The notes under the pieces: model-generated
Told to the model about the DNA's origin: nothing
The model's input: only the letters and a program-made list of their open reading frames with translations
Databases searched by the model: none
In this document: positions 9,233-17,277 of the stretch, piece after piece
Layout of the letters: each line of letters opens with the position of its first letter
Position numbering within the stretch: the first letter of the stretch is position 1
Assembly (NCBI GenBank): GCA_002067065.1
Contig: MVPY01000038.1
Span: 1-64,000 of the forward strand
From: Methanobacterium sp. PtaB.Bin024
GTDB taxonomy: Archaea; Methanobacteriota; Methanobacteria; Methanobacteriales; Methanobacteriaceae
Length of the DNA stretch: 64,000 bases
Direction of reading: 5' to 3'
Program-made: the position numbers and the translations under genes

Positions 9233-9442
9233 GGTTGCTAAAAATTTGCTTACTGTCACCTTTTAGGTTACAGCATTATGTAATGATTTATATTGCATTC
9301 TTTTAGTCACATATATGTACCAGACAAATGAGAACTTTTCATAGATCAATCCACATAAATAATCAACATGTGATTCTGGATCAAACATAAATAGTACTAA
9401 TAAATATCTCAATTAAATAAGTCAATTAAATGGTGTGTAAGA

Positions 9443-9649
9443 ATGAGCAAACCAAAACCCGATGTTAAAAGGATCTATGCCAGTATTGCAGTTGCATTTG
9501 CCTGGCTGCTCTTTTTGGCCCTGTGGCTTTTCTACTATGCCACTAATTACAATCTGATCCAAAACCTGGGCATTGGACTGGCCTCCCTGGTAGTAGCAGG
9601 AATAATCTTGGTGGTAATGTGGGTGCCTTGGGCCATGAAGCAGGAATAA
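9443..9649 (+). CDS. Small two-helix membrane protein
   Basis: A 68-residue protein with a short basic N-terminus (S-K-P-K-P-D-V-K-R) and two hydrophobic helices at about residues 12-34 and 41-62, implying a hairpin with both ends inside. A GTGTGTAAGA stretch precedes the ATG. Its stop is 2 bases from the start of the ArcS-like gene, so they form an operon. The family is unknown to me and no function can be assigned. Confidence 0.7.
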   Translation: MSKPKPDVKRIYASIAVAFAWLLFLALWLFYYATNYNLIQNLGIGLASLVVAGIILVVMWVPWAMKQE

Positions 9650-9651
9650 AC

Positions 9652-10374
9652 ATGTTAGAGATAAAACTACATGACGGACCAGCCCGACAGGGCAAATATC
9701 AGGACATAGAAACACCAAATATTTTAAAATCAGCCCAGGAACTAATGGTTGATGATGAACCCATGCCCTATGATGTTCCCAGAGAATTGGCAGAATGGTC
9801 TGTTCAAAATACCCTTAAAAAAGCTGAAAATGGAAAGGGCCTTGCTGTTATACACGGCTCTAAATATGTTAATCTTCGCCTTGAATGTGCTAATACTCTT
9901 GAAGAAATGGGTTACCGCCTTTTTCTGGTGGCGAACTCTGAAGAACTTCTTAAAAGACCACGTGATCTTTTAAAGATCATTATTAATCTCAGGAAGAATA
10001 TGAATCCTAATTCAGCCCTATTTTTTCCCTTTGCCGAGCTGAACTTCATACCTCTCCTTGTGTATCTGGGAGTGGATTTATTCAATCAAACAACTGCAGA
10101 TTTTTATGCCCGGTTAGGGGTTATGATGACTCCCCAGGGTAATTATGATCTGAAAGAATATCCAGTATATGATTTAAATTTCGAAGAACTCAAAGAGTAC
10201 AACAGAAATTCTCTGGATTTCGTTTTAAGAGAGGTCAGAGCACATATAAAGAATGGTACCCTACGTAATTTAGTAGAAGAAAGGTGTTGTTCTTCTCCTG
10301 AGGCGATGTCTGCTTTAAGGATCCTGGACAGGGACTATAGTGATTTTTTGGACAAATATACGCCCCTCTACTAA
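9652..10374 (+). CDS. Short ArcS/archaeal tRNA-guanine transglycosylase-like protein
   Basis: The start M-L-E-I-K-L-H-D-G-P-A-R-Q-G resembles the opening of archaeosine synthase (ArcS), and the tail (N-G-T-L-R-N-L-V-E-E-R followed by A-L-R-I-L-D and a final Y-T-P) matches the helical end of the catalytic-like TGT domain in ArcS and TgtA. At 241 residues it holds only that first domain and lacks the C-terminal PUA region seen in full-length ArcS. It may be a non-catalytic partner or paralogue in archaeosine formation. It has GGAA upstream, two bases after the membrane-protein gene. The link to tRNA modification is from family resemblance only. Confidence 0.6.
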   Translation: MLEIKLHDGPARQGKYQDIETPNILKSAQELMVDDEPMPYDVPRELAEWSVQNTLKKAENGKGLAVIHGSKYVNLRLECANTLEEMGYRLFLVANSEELLKRPRDLLKIIINLRKNMNPNSALFFPFAELNFIPLLVYLGVDLFNQTTADFYARLGVMMTPQGNYDLKEYPVYDLNFEELKEYNRNSLDFVLREVRAHIKNGTLRNLVEERCCSSPEAMSALRILDRDYSDFLDKYTPLY

Positions 10375-10403
10375 TTCTACGCTCTTTTAACCCTTTACTT
10401 TTT

Positions 10404-10994
10404 TTAATCACAGACCATTTTCTTAACTGATTCAACCAGATAATGGTATTTACCAACTTCTTCAGTCCCATGGATGGCGAATCCATATTCTTCCAGTATT
10501 AACTCCACATCATCAGGACTCAAACGAACATCAAAAGATGGTCCCGGTGGTCCCTCAACCTTGTCAAATTCCACCACAGCAAAGGTGCCCCCTGGCTTTA
10601 AGACCCTCTTTATCTCAGTTAGGACAGGTATTAAAGTTTTTTCACTGGCAAATCCATGAAGAACATTGACCATGACACATTTATCAACAAGATTATCATC
10701 TAAAGGAATGCCAACAGTCATGTCTGCCTGTATCACTTCTATGTTTTCTATTTCATTCTGACTGGCCTCTTTTCTGAGACTATCAAGGCTGGGTTCATAT
10801 GCATCCAGTGCATAGACCCGTCCACCAGATTTAACTATTTTCGATGCGGCCAATGATATATAACCATCTCCACAACCAGCATCCAGTAACTTATCACCAT
10901 CTTCTAACCCAATTGACTCTAGAATACGGTTCGCATCTAGGACGCCACGAGAAGATTTACCATGATGTTTGTGGGTATGTTTTTCTGTTTGCAT
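10404..10994 (-). CDS. Class I SAM-dependent methyltransferase
   Basis: Rossmann methyltransferase of 196 residues with motif I L-L-D-A-G-C-G-D-G-Y, an acidic residue ending strand 2 (A-L-D-A-Y) and the L-K-P-G-G post-motif. A histidine-rich stretch (H-T-H-K-H-H) opens the protein, which could bind metal. I start at the ATG preceded by GGAGA-CCAAAAAA rather than five codons upstream. UbiE/ArsM-like group; substrate unknown. It converges with the ArcS-like gene and follows the ABC exporter genes on the same strand. Confidence 0.82.
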   Translation of the reverse strand: MQTEKHTHKHHGKSSRGVLDANRILESIGLEDGDKLLDAGCGDGYISLAASKIVKSGGRVYALDAYEPSLDSLRKEASQNEIENIEVIQADMTVGIPLDDNLVDKCVMVNVLHGFASEKTLIPVLTEIKRVLKPGGTFAVVEFDKVEGPPGPSFDVRLSPDDVELILEEYGFAIHGTEEVGKYHYLVESVKKMVCD

Positions 10995-11062
10995 TTTTTT
11001 GGTCTCCATATTGTGGTTTATTCATTTTTTTTGGAAAATTTCCATTGAGTTTGTCATTATTA

Positions 11063-12337
11063 TCAGTTTTCAGCCCTCAATCTATTTCTTGAAAACAGTA
11101 CCACTCCAACAATAAAGAGGATGATGGTTAGAATTAAAGCCCATCCTACTTGGTAGGCAATGGTGTCCCATCCACCCCCAAAGGTTAGAGTGGACCTGAG
11201 GGCATTGAGAACATGAGTCCATGGCAATAAATCATAAATCTGGAATGGCTGACCCCATATATTGGCTATTACTACCTGTGGGAGTTGGAAGAATGCACCT
11301 ACCAGGAAACTGGTGGGTACACATATCAGGGGAGCCATATTAGCTGCTTGACGATCATTACGGGCGAATGCAGCTATGATCATTCCTAGAGAGACTGAAG
11401 CTACTCCTCCAATTATACCCACAAACACAGCCAGCAGGAGTGTGTATAATCCCCCTTGCCAGTGAAATCCCACTAAAACTGCCACGATGAGAAGGATAAT
11501 AACTTGTGCTGCTGCTACCAGAGACCATGGTAACAAACCACCCAGTAATAAGTCAAGGGAGGTCATTTTTGATAATTTTAATCTGGCAAGTGTGCCTCGG
11601 TCCACCTCCCTGGTGAGAGCAACTGCCACGGTGGCAGCTAAAAGCAGGATGGCAAACACCATCATACCCGGAGCCATGAAGTCAAAGGTGGTAAATGAGC
11701 TTGTGCCAGGGATGGCCTCAACTTTACTCTGAAGATAGTTATTTGAATCAACTCCCAGGCTTCCAGTAGATGCATTCTGTACTTGGCTGACAATTTTATC
11801 CTTATATTGCTCTAAAACTCCAGTTAAGATTGCTTGGCTAACACCAAAAGCTATGTATCCAGTATCTCCCCTGATAATTATGGTTGAAGTCACATTGGAT
11901 GATATTGTTGATGTAGAAGTACCGGTTGATGATTGTTGTAGAGTGGCTGTAATCAAGTCCACTACCGATTGTGAGAAGTTTTCTGGGATGATCAGCTCTG
12001 CATCAACAGTTCTCTGTTTTATTTTTTTATCAGCATCACTTTCTGTTGTCTGGGTGACGTTGAAAAGGTGCACATCTGTGTTTTCGTACTTGGAGTCTTC
12101 TAAGATTTTGGTCAGATTATTGCCAAAATTCACATGTTCCCCTGTTGAAGGCATGGTAGCGCCTTTATCATAATTGACAACCGCCAGGTTGTGGGGTTGG
12201 TTGCTCTCTCCCATTCCTCCAAAGGCAAATCCAAATACTAACATGAAAAAGAGAGGGAAAAGAAGAATCATCATCAGACCTCTGCGGTCACGTATGAGTT
12301 CTTTGAAATCTTTTTTGGCTATGCTGATGAACTTCAT
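11063..12337 (-). CDS. ABC-2 type transporter permease
   Basis: A 424-residue membrane protein with one N-terminal helix (about residues 20-42), a large extracytoplasmic domain of roughly 170 residues rich in S and T, and five C-terminal helices, the layout of DrrB/YhgE-type ABC-2 exporters. GGGAGT precedes the ATG. It begins two bases after the ATPase stop, so both are co-translated. Together they should export a lipid-like compound, drug or surface molecule; the cargo cannot be told. The PadR regulator upstream fits a drug-type exporter. Confidence 0.88.
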   Translation of the reverse strand: MKFISIAKKDFKELIRDRRGLMMILLFPLFFMLVFGFAFGGMGESNQPHNLAVVNYDKGATMPSTGEHVNFGNNLTKILEDSKYENTDVHLFNVTQTTESDADKKIKQRTVDAELIIPENFSQSVVDLITATLQQSSTGTSTSTISSNVTSTIIIRGDTGYIAFGVSQAILTGVLEQYKDKIVSQVQNASTGSLGVDSNNYLQSKVEAIPGTSSFTTFDFMAPGMMVFAILLLAATVAVALTREVDRGTLARLKLSKMTSLDLLLGGLLPWSLVAAAQVIILLIVAVLVGFHWQGGLYTLLLAVFVGIIGGVASVSLGMIIAAFARNDRQAANMAPLICVPTSFLVGAFFQLPQVVIANIWGQPFQIYDLLPWTHVLNALRSTLTFGGGWDTIAYQVGWALILTIILFIVGVVLFSRNRLRAEN

Positions 12338-12339
12338 TT

Positions 12340-13281
12340 TTACTCCCTCAGGCCAGTTCCTGTTAAATCTATGAAAACATCCTCTAATGTGTTCTGTCGC
12401 ATGGAAAGGTCCACTACGTTAAGTTCAAGAGACTCTACTTTGTCTATTATCCTTGGAAGTTTCCCAACAGCATCCAGTGCCCTGATGTTTATCTGACCGT
12501 TTACTTCAACTGCCGACTGCACATCTTCCAGTTCTTGAATTGCATTAATTGCCTCCTGATTCTTCTCAGGGTCTGAAATCTTCATTTCCACCACATCACC
12601 CCCTCCTATTTCCTTTTTAAGGTTGGAGGGTGTGTCCAGTCTGAGCAGTTTTCCATGGTCAATGATGGCAACACGATCTGAAAGTCGGTCAGCTTCATCC
12701 ATAATGTGAGTGGTTAAGATAACAGTTTTTCTCTCATCATCACGTAGACTTCGAATGTAATTCCATAAAACCCGACGAGACTGGGGATCCAGGCCTTCTG
12801 ATGGTTCATCCAAGACCACGATTTCTGGTTCGTGAACCAGAGCCAGTGCCAGGTTCAAACGACGTTTCATTCCCCCTGATAATTGTGTGACCACGGTGTC
12901 TGCTTTATCTGTTAGGAAGAGGTCATCTAACAGTTTTTGAACCCTTTTAGTTAGTTTATCCTTGGGTACTTCGTACATATCTCCAATAAGAGTCAAACTT
13001 TCCTTGCAGGTGAGATGATCCCATAGTACCAGTTCCTGGGGACATATTCCAATGGTTCCCTTCTCTATCGTTTGAACTTCCTCTTCATCAATGAATACCT
13101 GTCCACTGGTTGGGCGCAGGAGTCCCACCATCATACTAATGGATGTGGTTTTCCCTGCCCCGTTGGGTCCCAGGAATCCAAAAACCTCGCCACGATTTAT
13201 TTTGAGATTGAGTTTTTCTACTGCCCTGAAATCGCCAAAATCTTTGGAGAGATCCCGGGCCTCCATAATAATATCACTCAT
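12340..13281 (-). CDS. ABC transporter ATP-binding protein, DrrA-like
   Basis: Contains Walker A G-P-N-G-A-G-K-T-T, signature L-S-G-G-M-K-R-R-L, Walker B I-V-V-L-D-E-P and the switch histidine (T-T-H-I-M-D-E-A-D), followed by an about 90-residue C-terminal domain typical of DrrA-family drug exporters. I start at M-S-D-I-I, after a weak GGGGTATAAT site; the frame is open 16 codons further. It sits in the order padR, small membrane protein, ATPase, permease, all on the minus strand and closely spaced. Confidence 0.9.
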   Translation of the reverse strand: MSDIIMEARDLSKDFGDFRAVEKLNLKINRGEVFGFLGPNGAGKTTSISMMVGLLRPTSGQVFIDEEEVQTIEKGTIGICPQELVLWDHLTCKESLTLIGDMYEVPKDKLTKRVQKLLDDLFLTDKADTVVTQLSGGMKRRLNLALALVHEPEIVVLDEPSEGLDPQSRRVLWNYIRSLRDDERKTVILTTHIMDEADRLSDRVAIIDHGKLLRLDTPSNLKKEIGGGDVVEMKISDPEKNQEAINAIQELEDVQSAVEVNGQINIRALDAVGKLPRIIDKVESLELNVVDLSMRQNTLEDVFIDLTGTGLRE

Positions 13282-13343
13282 AGTATTATACCCCACAATT
13301 ATCTTAAAATATCCTTTATCCTTCTGCAAATCACATCAACAAT

Positions 13344-13508
13344 CTAAACAATTGTTACTTTTTTATTCCTTATTGAATTTATCATATACCCCACAATTAT
13401 TATTGCTATGGTGAAGCCGAATATACTCCCCATAGTTCCCAATAATGAGAATAATGTGCCCATTACTACAAGTAACACTCCGATCTCTATCCATTGCCAG
13501 TTAACCAT
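13344..13508 (-). CDS. 54-residue membrane protein in the PadR/ABC operon
   Basis: ATG 13508 has AGGAGTT six bases upstream and opens a frame of 54 codons ending in TAG. The product has two hydrophobic segments (about residues 8-26 and 29-44) separated by a glycine-containing turn, then a basic tail (S-I-R-N-K-K). It lies 18 bases after padR and about 60 bases before the ATPase. A small accessory subunit of the exporter is possible; I recognise no family. Confidence 0.65.
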   Translation of the reverse strand: MVNWQWIEIGVLLVVMGTLFSLLGTMGSIFGFTIAIIIVGYMINSIRNKKVTIV

Positions 13509-13526
13509 AGTTCTAACTCCTTTCTA

Positions 13527-14039
13527 TTATTCTAAATCCATTAATTTTTCATAAAACTCTATTGAACATTTTAATTCACGAATACCATATTCAAGAACAG
13601 TACTCGAAACGTGCGACATTGAGGACCCATGTTTTTCCTTTTTTTCCAAAGCATCCTTAAGTAAATTTAATTTAGATTCATATACTGGTTCAATAACTTT
13701 CCTTCGGCGTTCTTTGGGTATTAAATCAAAAAAAACTGCCTTTATTTTAAAGTCAAAATCATCTATTCCTGGTTCTGCAGGGGTGGACACCAACTCAACT
13801 AAGTGCTCTTTACCATCTTCAGTGATATGATACACTTTTTTGTTCACCTTTTCACTAGAAATCAATTCTCCCCTGACAAATCCGTTTTCCTCCATTTTTG
13901 TCAGCGTAGAATATAGGATATTATTATTTAACTTGAAATAGGGATTTCCAAAGTAATGTTTGACATTTTTTTTAAGTTTGTATCCATGACTTGGCTGGAA
14001 GTAGATCATGCCCAATATTATAAGATCTGTGTTTACCAT
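13527..14039 (-). CDS. PadR family transcriptional regulator
   Basis: A 170-residue protein with the PadR winged helix: I-L-G-M-I near the start, H-G-Y-K-L-K, then L-Y-S-T-L-T-K-M-E-E-N-G-F and a wing with V-Y-H-I-T-E-D-G. The C-terminal half is a helical dimerisation domain. AGGTGATTC precedes the ATG. It heads the operon with the small membrane protein and DrrAB-like exporter; PadR repressors often control such exporters and bind drugs directly. A perfect palindrome overlaps its predicted transcript start, suggesting autorepression. Confidence 0.9.
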   Translation of the reverse strand: MVNTDLIILGMIYFQPSHGYKLKKNVKHYFGNPYFKLNNNILYSTLTKMEENGFVRGELISSEKVNKKVYHITEDGKEHLVELVSTPAEPGIDDFDFKIKAVFFDLIPKERRRKVIEPVYESKLNLLKDALEKKEKHGSSMSHVSSTVLEYGIRELKCSIEFYEKLMDLE

Positions 14040-14084
14040 TGAATCACCTAGAGATTAACTGAAATTTTGAAGGTCATTTCTATG

Positions 14085-14118
14085 TATGTTAAATTTAACA
14101 TAGGTTACTTTTAACATA
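14085..14118. promoter_or_regulatory. PadR operator candidate: 18-bp palindrome plus half site
   Basis: TATGTTAAATTTAACATA (14085-14102) is a perfect inverted repeat, followed by the half site TTTTAACATA at 14109-14118. It lies just downstream of a TATA element (about 14129-14139) read toward padR, where a bound repressor would block transcription. PadR proteins typically bind ATGT-rich palindromes. Confidence 0.7.
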
Positions 14119-14128
14119 GTGACTCATG

Positions 14129-14139
14129 TAATATATAAG
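14129..14139. promoter_or_regulatory. TATA element between padR and the plus-strand gene
   Basis: GTAATATATAAG is near-symmetric and reads as a TATA box in both directions: toward padR (start near 14110) and toward the 71-residue gene (start near 14163). Confidence 0.5.
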
Positions 14140-14205
14140 TTTGCCCATTACCCTGAAGTCTAAGATAATAAAGATCAGTGACATATATGTAAACTGGTGA
14201 TGGTG

Positions 14206-14421
14206 ATGATCGATAGAATTGAAGTTAGTATGATTAATGAATCCGTACACAACTTCCGTAAGGGAGAGTTTGGAGTGGAATCTATTGAAATCCACGAAAA
14301 ACGGGGTTTAATTGAAATAATTTATGCATCTCAGGAAACCGGGACAAAAACTGTGTTTATTCCCATGGAAAATGTTGAAAAATGTGAGTTCATCCATAAA
14401 CCAGAACTAAAGGAAGATTAA
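14206..14421 (+). CDS. Hypothetical 71-residue protein
   Basis: A small acidic soluble protein with alternating beta-type pattern, no cysteine pair or membrane helix. The ATG at 14206 follows GGTGATGGTG; GTG 14197 and ATG 14200 are in frame upstream but lie inside the ribosome site. It is divergent from padR across a shared 165-base control region. I do not recognise a family. Confidence 0.6.
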   Translation: MIDRIEVSMINESVHNFRKGEFGVESIEIHEKRGLIEIIYASQETGTKTVFIPMENVEKCEFIHKPELKED

Positions 14422-14561
14422 TTGAATGCTCTCTTGAACGGGAAATTTATTGATTTCCTAAATTTGATGAGAGAAATAAAAAAAAGAGAGAATCAACAGA
14501 TTAATTATTTATTCAGGCAGTGTTTTAAAATTTATTAGATAATTATTATATTAGGTAATTA

Positions 14562-14630
14562 TTAGAATCTATTCAGATAGTACTTGGAATAATGGAGTGG
14601 TTAAAACCTGTTCAGATAGTACTTGGAATA
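14562..14630. repeat. Duplicated 3' end of the DUF1847 gene
   Basis: Thirty bases ending the gene (14601-14630, encoding Y-S-K-Y-Y-L-N-R-F and stop) recur at 14562-14591 in the same orientation, 39 bases away. The three differences are all third-position and synonymous (Asn, Arg and Phe codons), and the second copy also ends in TAA. Confidence 0.9.
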
Positions 14631-15173
14631 TATTGCACCTAATGGATTATGGGCCAGTACTCTGTCTTTTACAACCAGAGTGGTTACTGGTGCCTGGGAA
14701 TGTGCTGTGAATAATATGTCATGACCAATACAGAGTCCAATTATAATATTAAGATCAGTGTTTTTTTCATTGAGGACTGTTACCTGGCCAATAGGGTTAC
14801 ACATGGATTCTCTACGTTCTTTATCTATTTTTTCCAGCTCGAAATCTTCTTTACTAATCCCACATACTTTGCAACATACAGAGTATACTTTAAAATGTTT
14901 TTTGAATATGGAACAAATTACATTTGCTTCTTCTTCTAAACCCACACAGAATGCCAGTCCTATCCTTTTATAATTCATCATCTTTGAAAAGATGATTATT
15001 TCTTCTATACGGGTTTTTTCCATGTAATATCTGGATTCAATGGCAGTAGATTTTTTCAATATTTCGAGTTCGTGTTCTTTGTAAAGTTTTTTAACTTCTT
15101 CTTTGATATTCAAACAGTCTTTTCCATTATAACAATCTTTCTTCTGGCAGGAAGCACAATTCAACCCATCCAT
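14601..15173 (-). CDS. DUF1847 metal-binding protein
   Basis: The cysteine layout fits DUF1847: an N-terminal C-A-S-C-x-x-x-D-C-Y cluster, C-L-N, C-V-G, C-C-K-V-C-G, M-C-N-P-I-G-Q and C-I-G-H-D. About 190 residues, soluble, likely binding zinc or an Fe-S centre. GGAG abuts the ATG directly, so a TTG two codons on could be used instead. Function is unknown; members occur in anaerobes. The last ten codons are duplicated just past the stop. Confidence 0.8.
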   Translation of the reverse strand: MDGLNCASCQKKDCYNGKDCLNIKEEVKKLYKEHELEILKKSTAIESRYYMEKTRIEEIIIFSKMMNYKRIGLAFCVGLEEEANVICSIFKKHFKVYSVCCKVCGISKEDFELEKIDKERRESMCNPIGQVTVLNEKNTDLNIIIGLCIGHDILFTAHSQAPVTTLVVKDRVLAHNPLGAIYSKYYLNRF

Positions 15174-15249
15174 CTCCTTTTGATTTATTAAACGTTATTA
15201 AATTTGAAATGATGAAAAAATTATTGCAATGGTTCCTAATCATCATCCC

Positions 15250-15345
15250 CTTTTAATAATCCATGATAATTCTAATAAATCTAATAATTTTAATTAATTC
15301 TAAAAATTCTAATAATCCTAATGAATTTAATTTTAATAATTCCTG
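15250..15345. repeat. AT-rich degenerate tandem repeat
   Basis: Roughly ten loose copies of a TTCTAATAA-like unit run up to the stop codon of the Dam methylase gene. It is low-complexity sequence without coding capacity. Confidence 0.6.
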
Positions 15346-16268
15346 ATGATTAGCTCCTTTATTTCTCCTCTCCCCGATGTTTTGGAATTTATGTTACGCT
15401 TGGCAAGAACTCGTTGTATGTTATATCCCTCATATAGTTCATCAAAGAAATTATCATTAACATCATGGTTTTTAGGGTCACTGTTGCTTAGAATAAGATT
15501 TGAGCCCTTTTGATCCATTTTTTTGTAGAATTCTGCCAGTTTTGTCTGGTCTTCATCATCGAAACCTTCACTGGAATATCCTGTGAAGTGTGAAGTGCTG
15601 TTAAGTGGCCTGTAGGGAGGGTCCAGGTAGACCAAAGTGTCTTCTTCTATGAATTCCTCAGCATGGGCAAAGTCTGCGCAGAGGAGCTCTGTTTTTTTAA
15701 GAGCTTCATGCACATACTTTAAGTTTACTTCATCACAAATCTTAGGATTCTTGTACCTGCCAAATGGTACGTTGAACTCACCATTACTGTTGGAACGGAA
15801 AAGTCCATTGAAACATGTCTTGTTAAGAAAGACCAGATAAGCTGCCCTCTGGATCCACTCTGGGCCATAGTTAGAATAATCAATCTCACCTATCTGCTGA
15901 TTGTAAAGACCTCGAATATGATAATAATTCTCTTTTCGACTTTTTTCTGATTTATGGAGATGTTCATCCTCCATATCCTTTAATTTGTCAATTAAGTTAA
16001 GATGATCATTTTGAAGAACCCTGTAGGTCAGTATGAGTTCTGGATTGATATCCAATAGTATGGACTGTTTAACCTGGTAGTTTCTTTTTAAAAAAAAGAA
16101 CATGGCACCTCCACCTACGAAAGGTTCCACATACCTTTCAATAATACCACTATCCAGTACAGATTGGGGTAATCTTTTCTCCAACTCTAAAAGGAGTTGA
16201 GTTTTGCCACCTGCCCATTTGAGGAAGGGTCTGGGAACTTTAAAATTTTTGGATGAACTTTTTGCCAT
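15333..16268 (-). CDS. DNA adenine methyltransferase, Dam/DpnII type (orphan)
   Basis: D12-class N6-adenine methyltransferase of 311 residues: F-L-K-W-A-G-G-K and E-P-F-V-G-G-G-A (SAM binding), then L-D-P-P-Y (catalytic). This architecture is that of Dam and M.DpnIIA, which usually methylate GATC. AAGGAT lies before the ATG. No restriction endonuclease or specificity gene is adjacent: neighbours are DUF1847 and dph5. It is therefore an orphan methylase, perhaps regulatory or a relic of a restriction system. GATC specificity is inferred. Confidence 0.9.
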   Translation of the reverse strand: MAKSSSKNFKVPRPFLKWAGGKTQLLLELEKRLPQSVLDSGIIERYVEPFVGGGAMFFFLKRNYQVKQSILLDINPELILTYRVLQNDHLNLIDKLKDMEDEHLHKSEKSRKENYYHIRGLYNQQIGEIDYSNYGPEWIQRAAYLVFLNKTCFNGLFRSNSNGEFNVPFGRYKNPKICDEVNLKYVHEALKKTELLCADFAHAEEFIEEDTLVYLDPPYRPLNSTSHFTGYSSEGFDDEDQTKLAEFYKKMDQKGSNLILSNSDPKNHDVNDNFFDELYEGYNIQRVLAKRNINSKTSGRGEIKELIIRNY

Positions 16269-16372
16269 TTTTATCCTTATTGATTTGATTTTAATTGTCT
16301 AAATTTTATCAAACGCCATGTTCAATCTTCAATCTTGAACTTCAACGTAACCAACTATTGCTATTTCACTAT

Positions 16373-17161
16373 TTATTGGTCTTCCAAAATATTTTCAGGG
16401 GCACCACCCAAAATAACAAGTCCCTCAGCTTCTAAAAAGTGTAAATCAGCTGGAATTATAATACAATGAAGAGGGCCTCCAAAATCTTCATCCACTAATT
16501 TCCTTATTGGGCCTGCTCTAACCAGAGGTTCCCTGGAACCTGCACGGGCAATCACCACAGCCAAAGTATCATCAGATATTAATCCTCCCTTTCGTTCGTC
16601 TTCAACACGCAGAAGGTACTCCAGACCTTCATTTGCAGCCATATAATAATCTCGGTGAGCCTGGATATCCAGTAAAACAAGTGTATGTAATCCCATCTTT
16701 CTATTTTCATTTATGACATGATAGGGGGAGTGGGGGAAGTAGTTTGCTTCTGGTCGGGGTATGGTTGTGACTTTACCAAACTTGTATGCCTGCAAACCTG
16801 CAATACCAGGGGCTGCTGAGAGTATGGATGATGCATGGATAACCCTGGTTTTTATTCCTTTCTTACGGGCTTCCATCAGAATATCTGAATGAGTGGTGGC
16901 CATCAAAGGGTCACCTGCAGTTAAAAATGCAACATCTTTATCTTCAGCCTGTTTTATAGGGAGATTGTCTTCCTCAACTTCTTCCCGTTTGAGTATGTTT
17001 ATTTTCATCCCTGCCAGGTTTTCCAGGGATTTTAAATCCCCGCCGAATAGGCAGGCAGTGTAAAATTCAGCGTAAACCACATCGGCAGATTGAATGGCTT
17101 CAAGACCATTTATGGATATGTCTTTTTCATCATAGAGTCCCAGTCCAACCAGGTAGAGCAT
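16373..17161 (-). CDS. dph5: Diphthine synthase
   Basis: Dph5 trimethylates the modified histidine of elongation factor 2 on the way to diphthamide. The protein of 262 residues shows the tetrapyrrole-methylase fold signatures M-L-Y-L-V-G-L-G-L, A-G-D-P-L-M-A-T-T-H and the C-terminal I-P-A-D-L-H-F-L-E-A. AAGGTGAAAATA precedes ATG 17161, so I reject the six-codon longer start. It is divergent from trm5b. Confidence 0.95.
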   Translation of the reverse strand: MLYLVGLGLYDEKDISINGLEAIQSADVVYAEFYTACLFGGDLKSLENLAGMKINILKREEVEEDNLPIKQAEDKDVAFLTAGDPLMATTHSDILMEARKKGIKTRVIHASSILSAAPGIAGLQAYKFGKVTTIPRPEANYFPHSPYHVINENRKMGLHTLVLLDIQAHRDYYMAANEGLEYLLRVEDERKGGLISDDTLAVVIARAGSREPLVRAGPIRKLVDEDFGGPLHCIIIPADLHFLEAEGLVILGGAPENILEDQ

Positions 17162-17277
17162 TATTTTCACCTTCAACATCTAATTATGAGATGGAGAGTT
17201 TATAAAATTTTATTTTAAAGACAAAAATAAATGATAATAGGTACAATAATTGATGAAAGAAATAGTAGAGGAATTCC

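Noticed and set aside
13287..13400. TACCCCACAATTAT appears twice around the small membrane protein gene
   Set aside because: One copy lies inside coding sequence; a match of this length in AT-rich DNA can be chance, and there is no symmetry.
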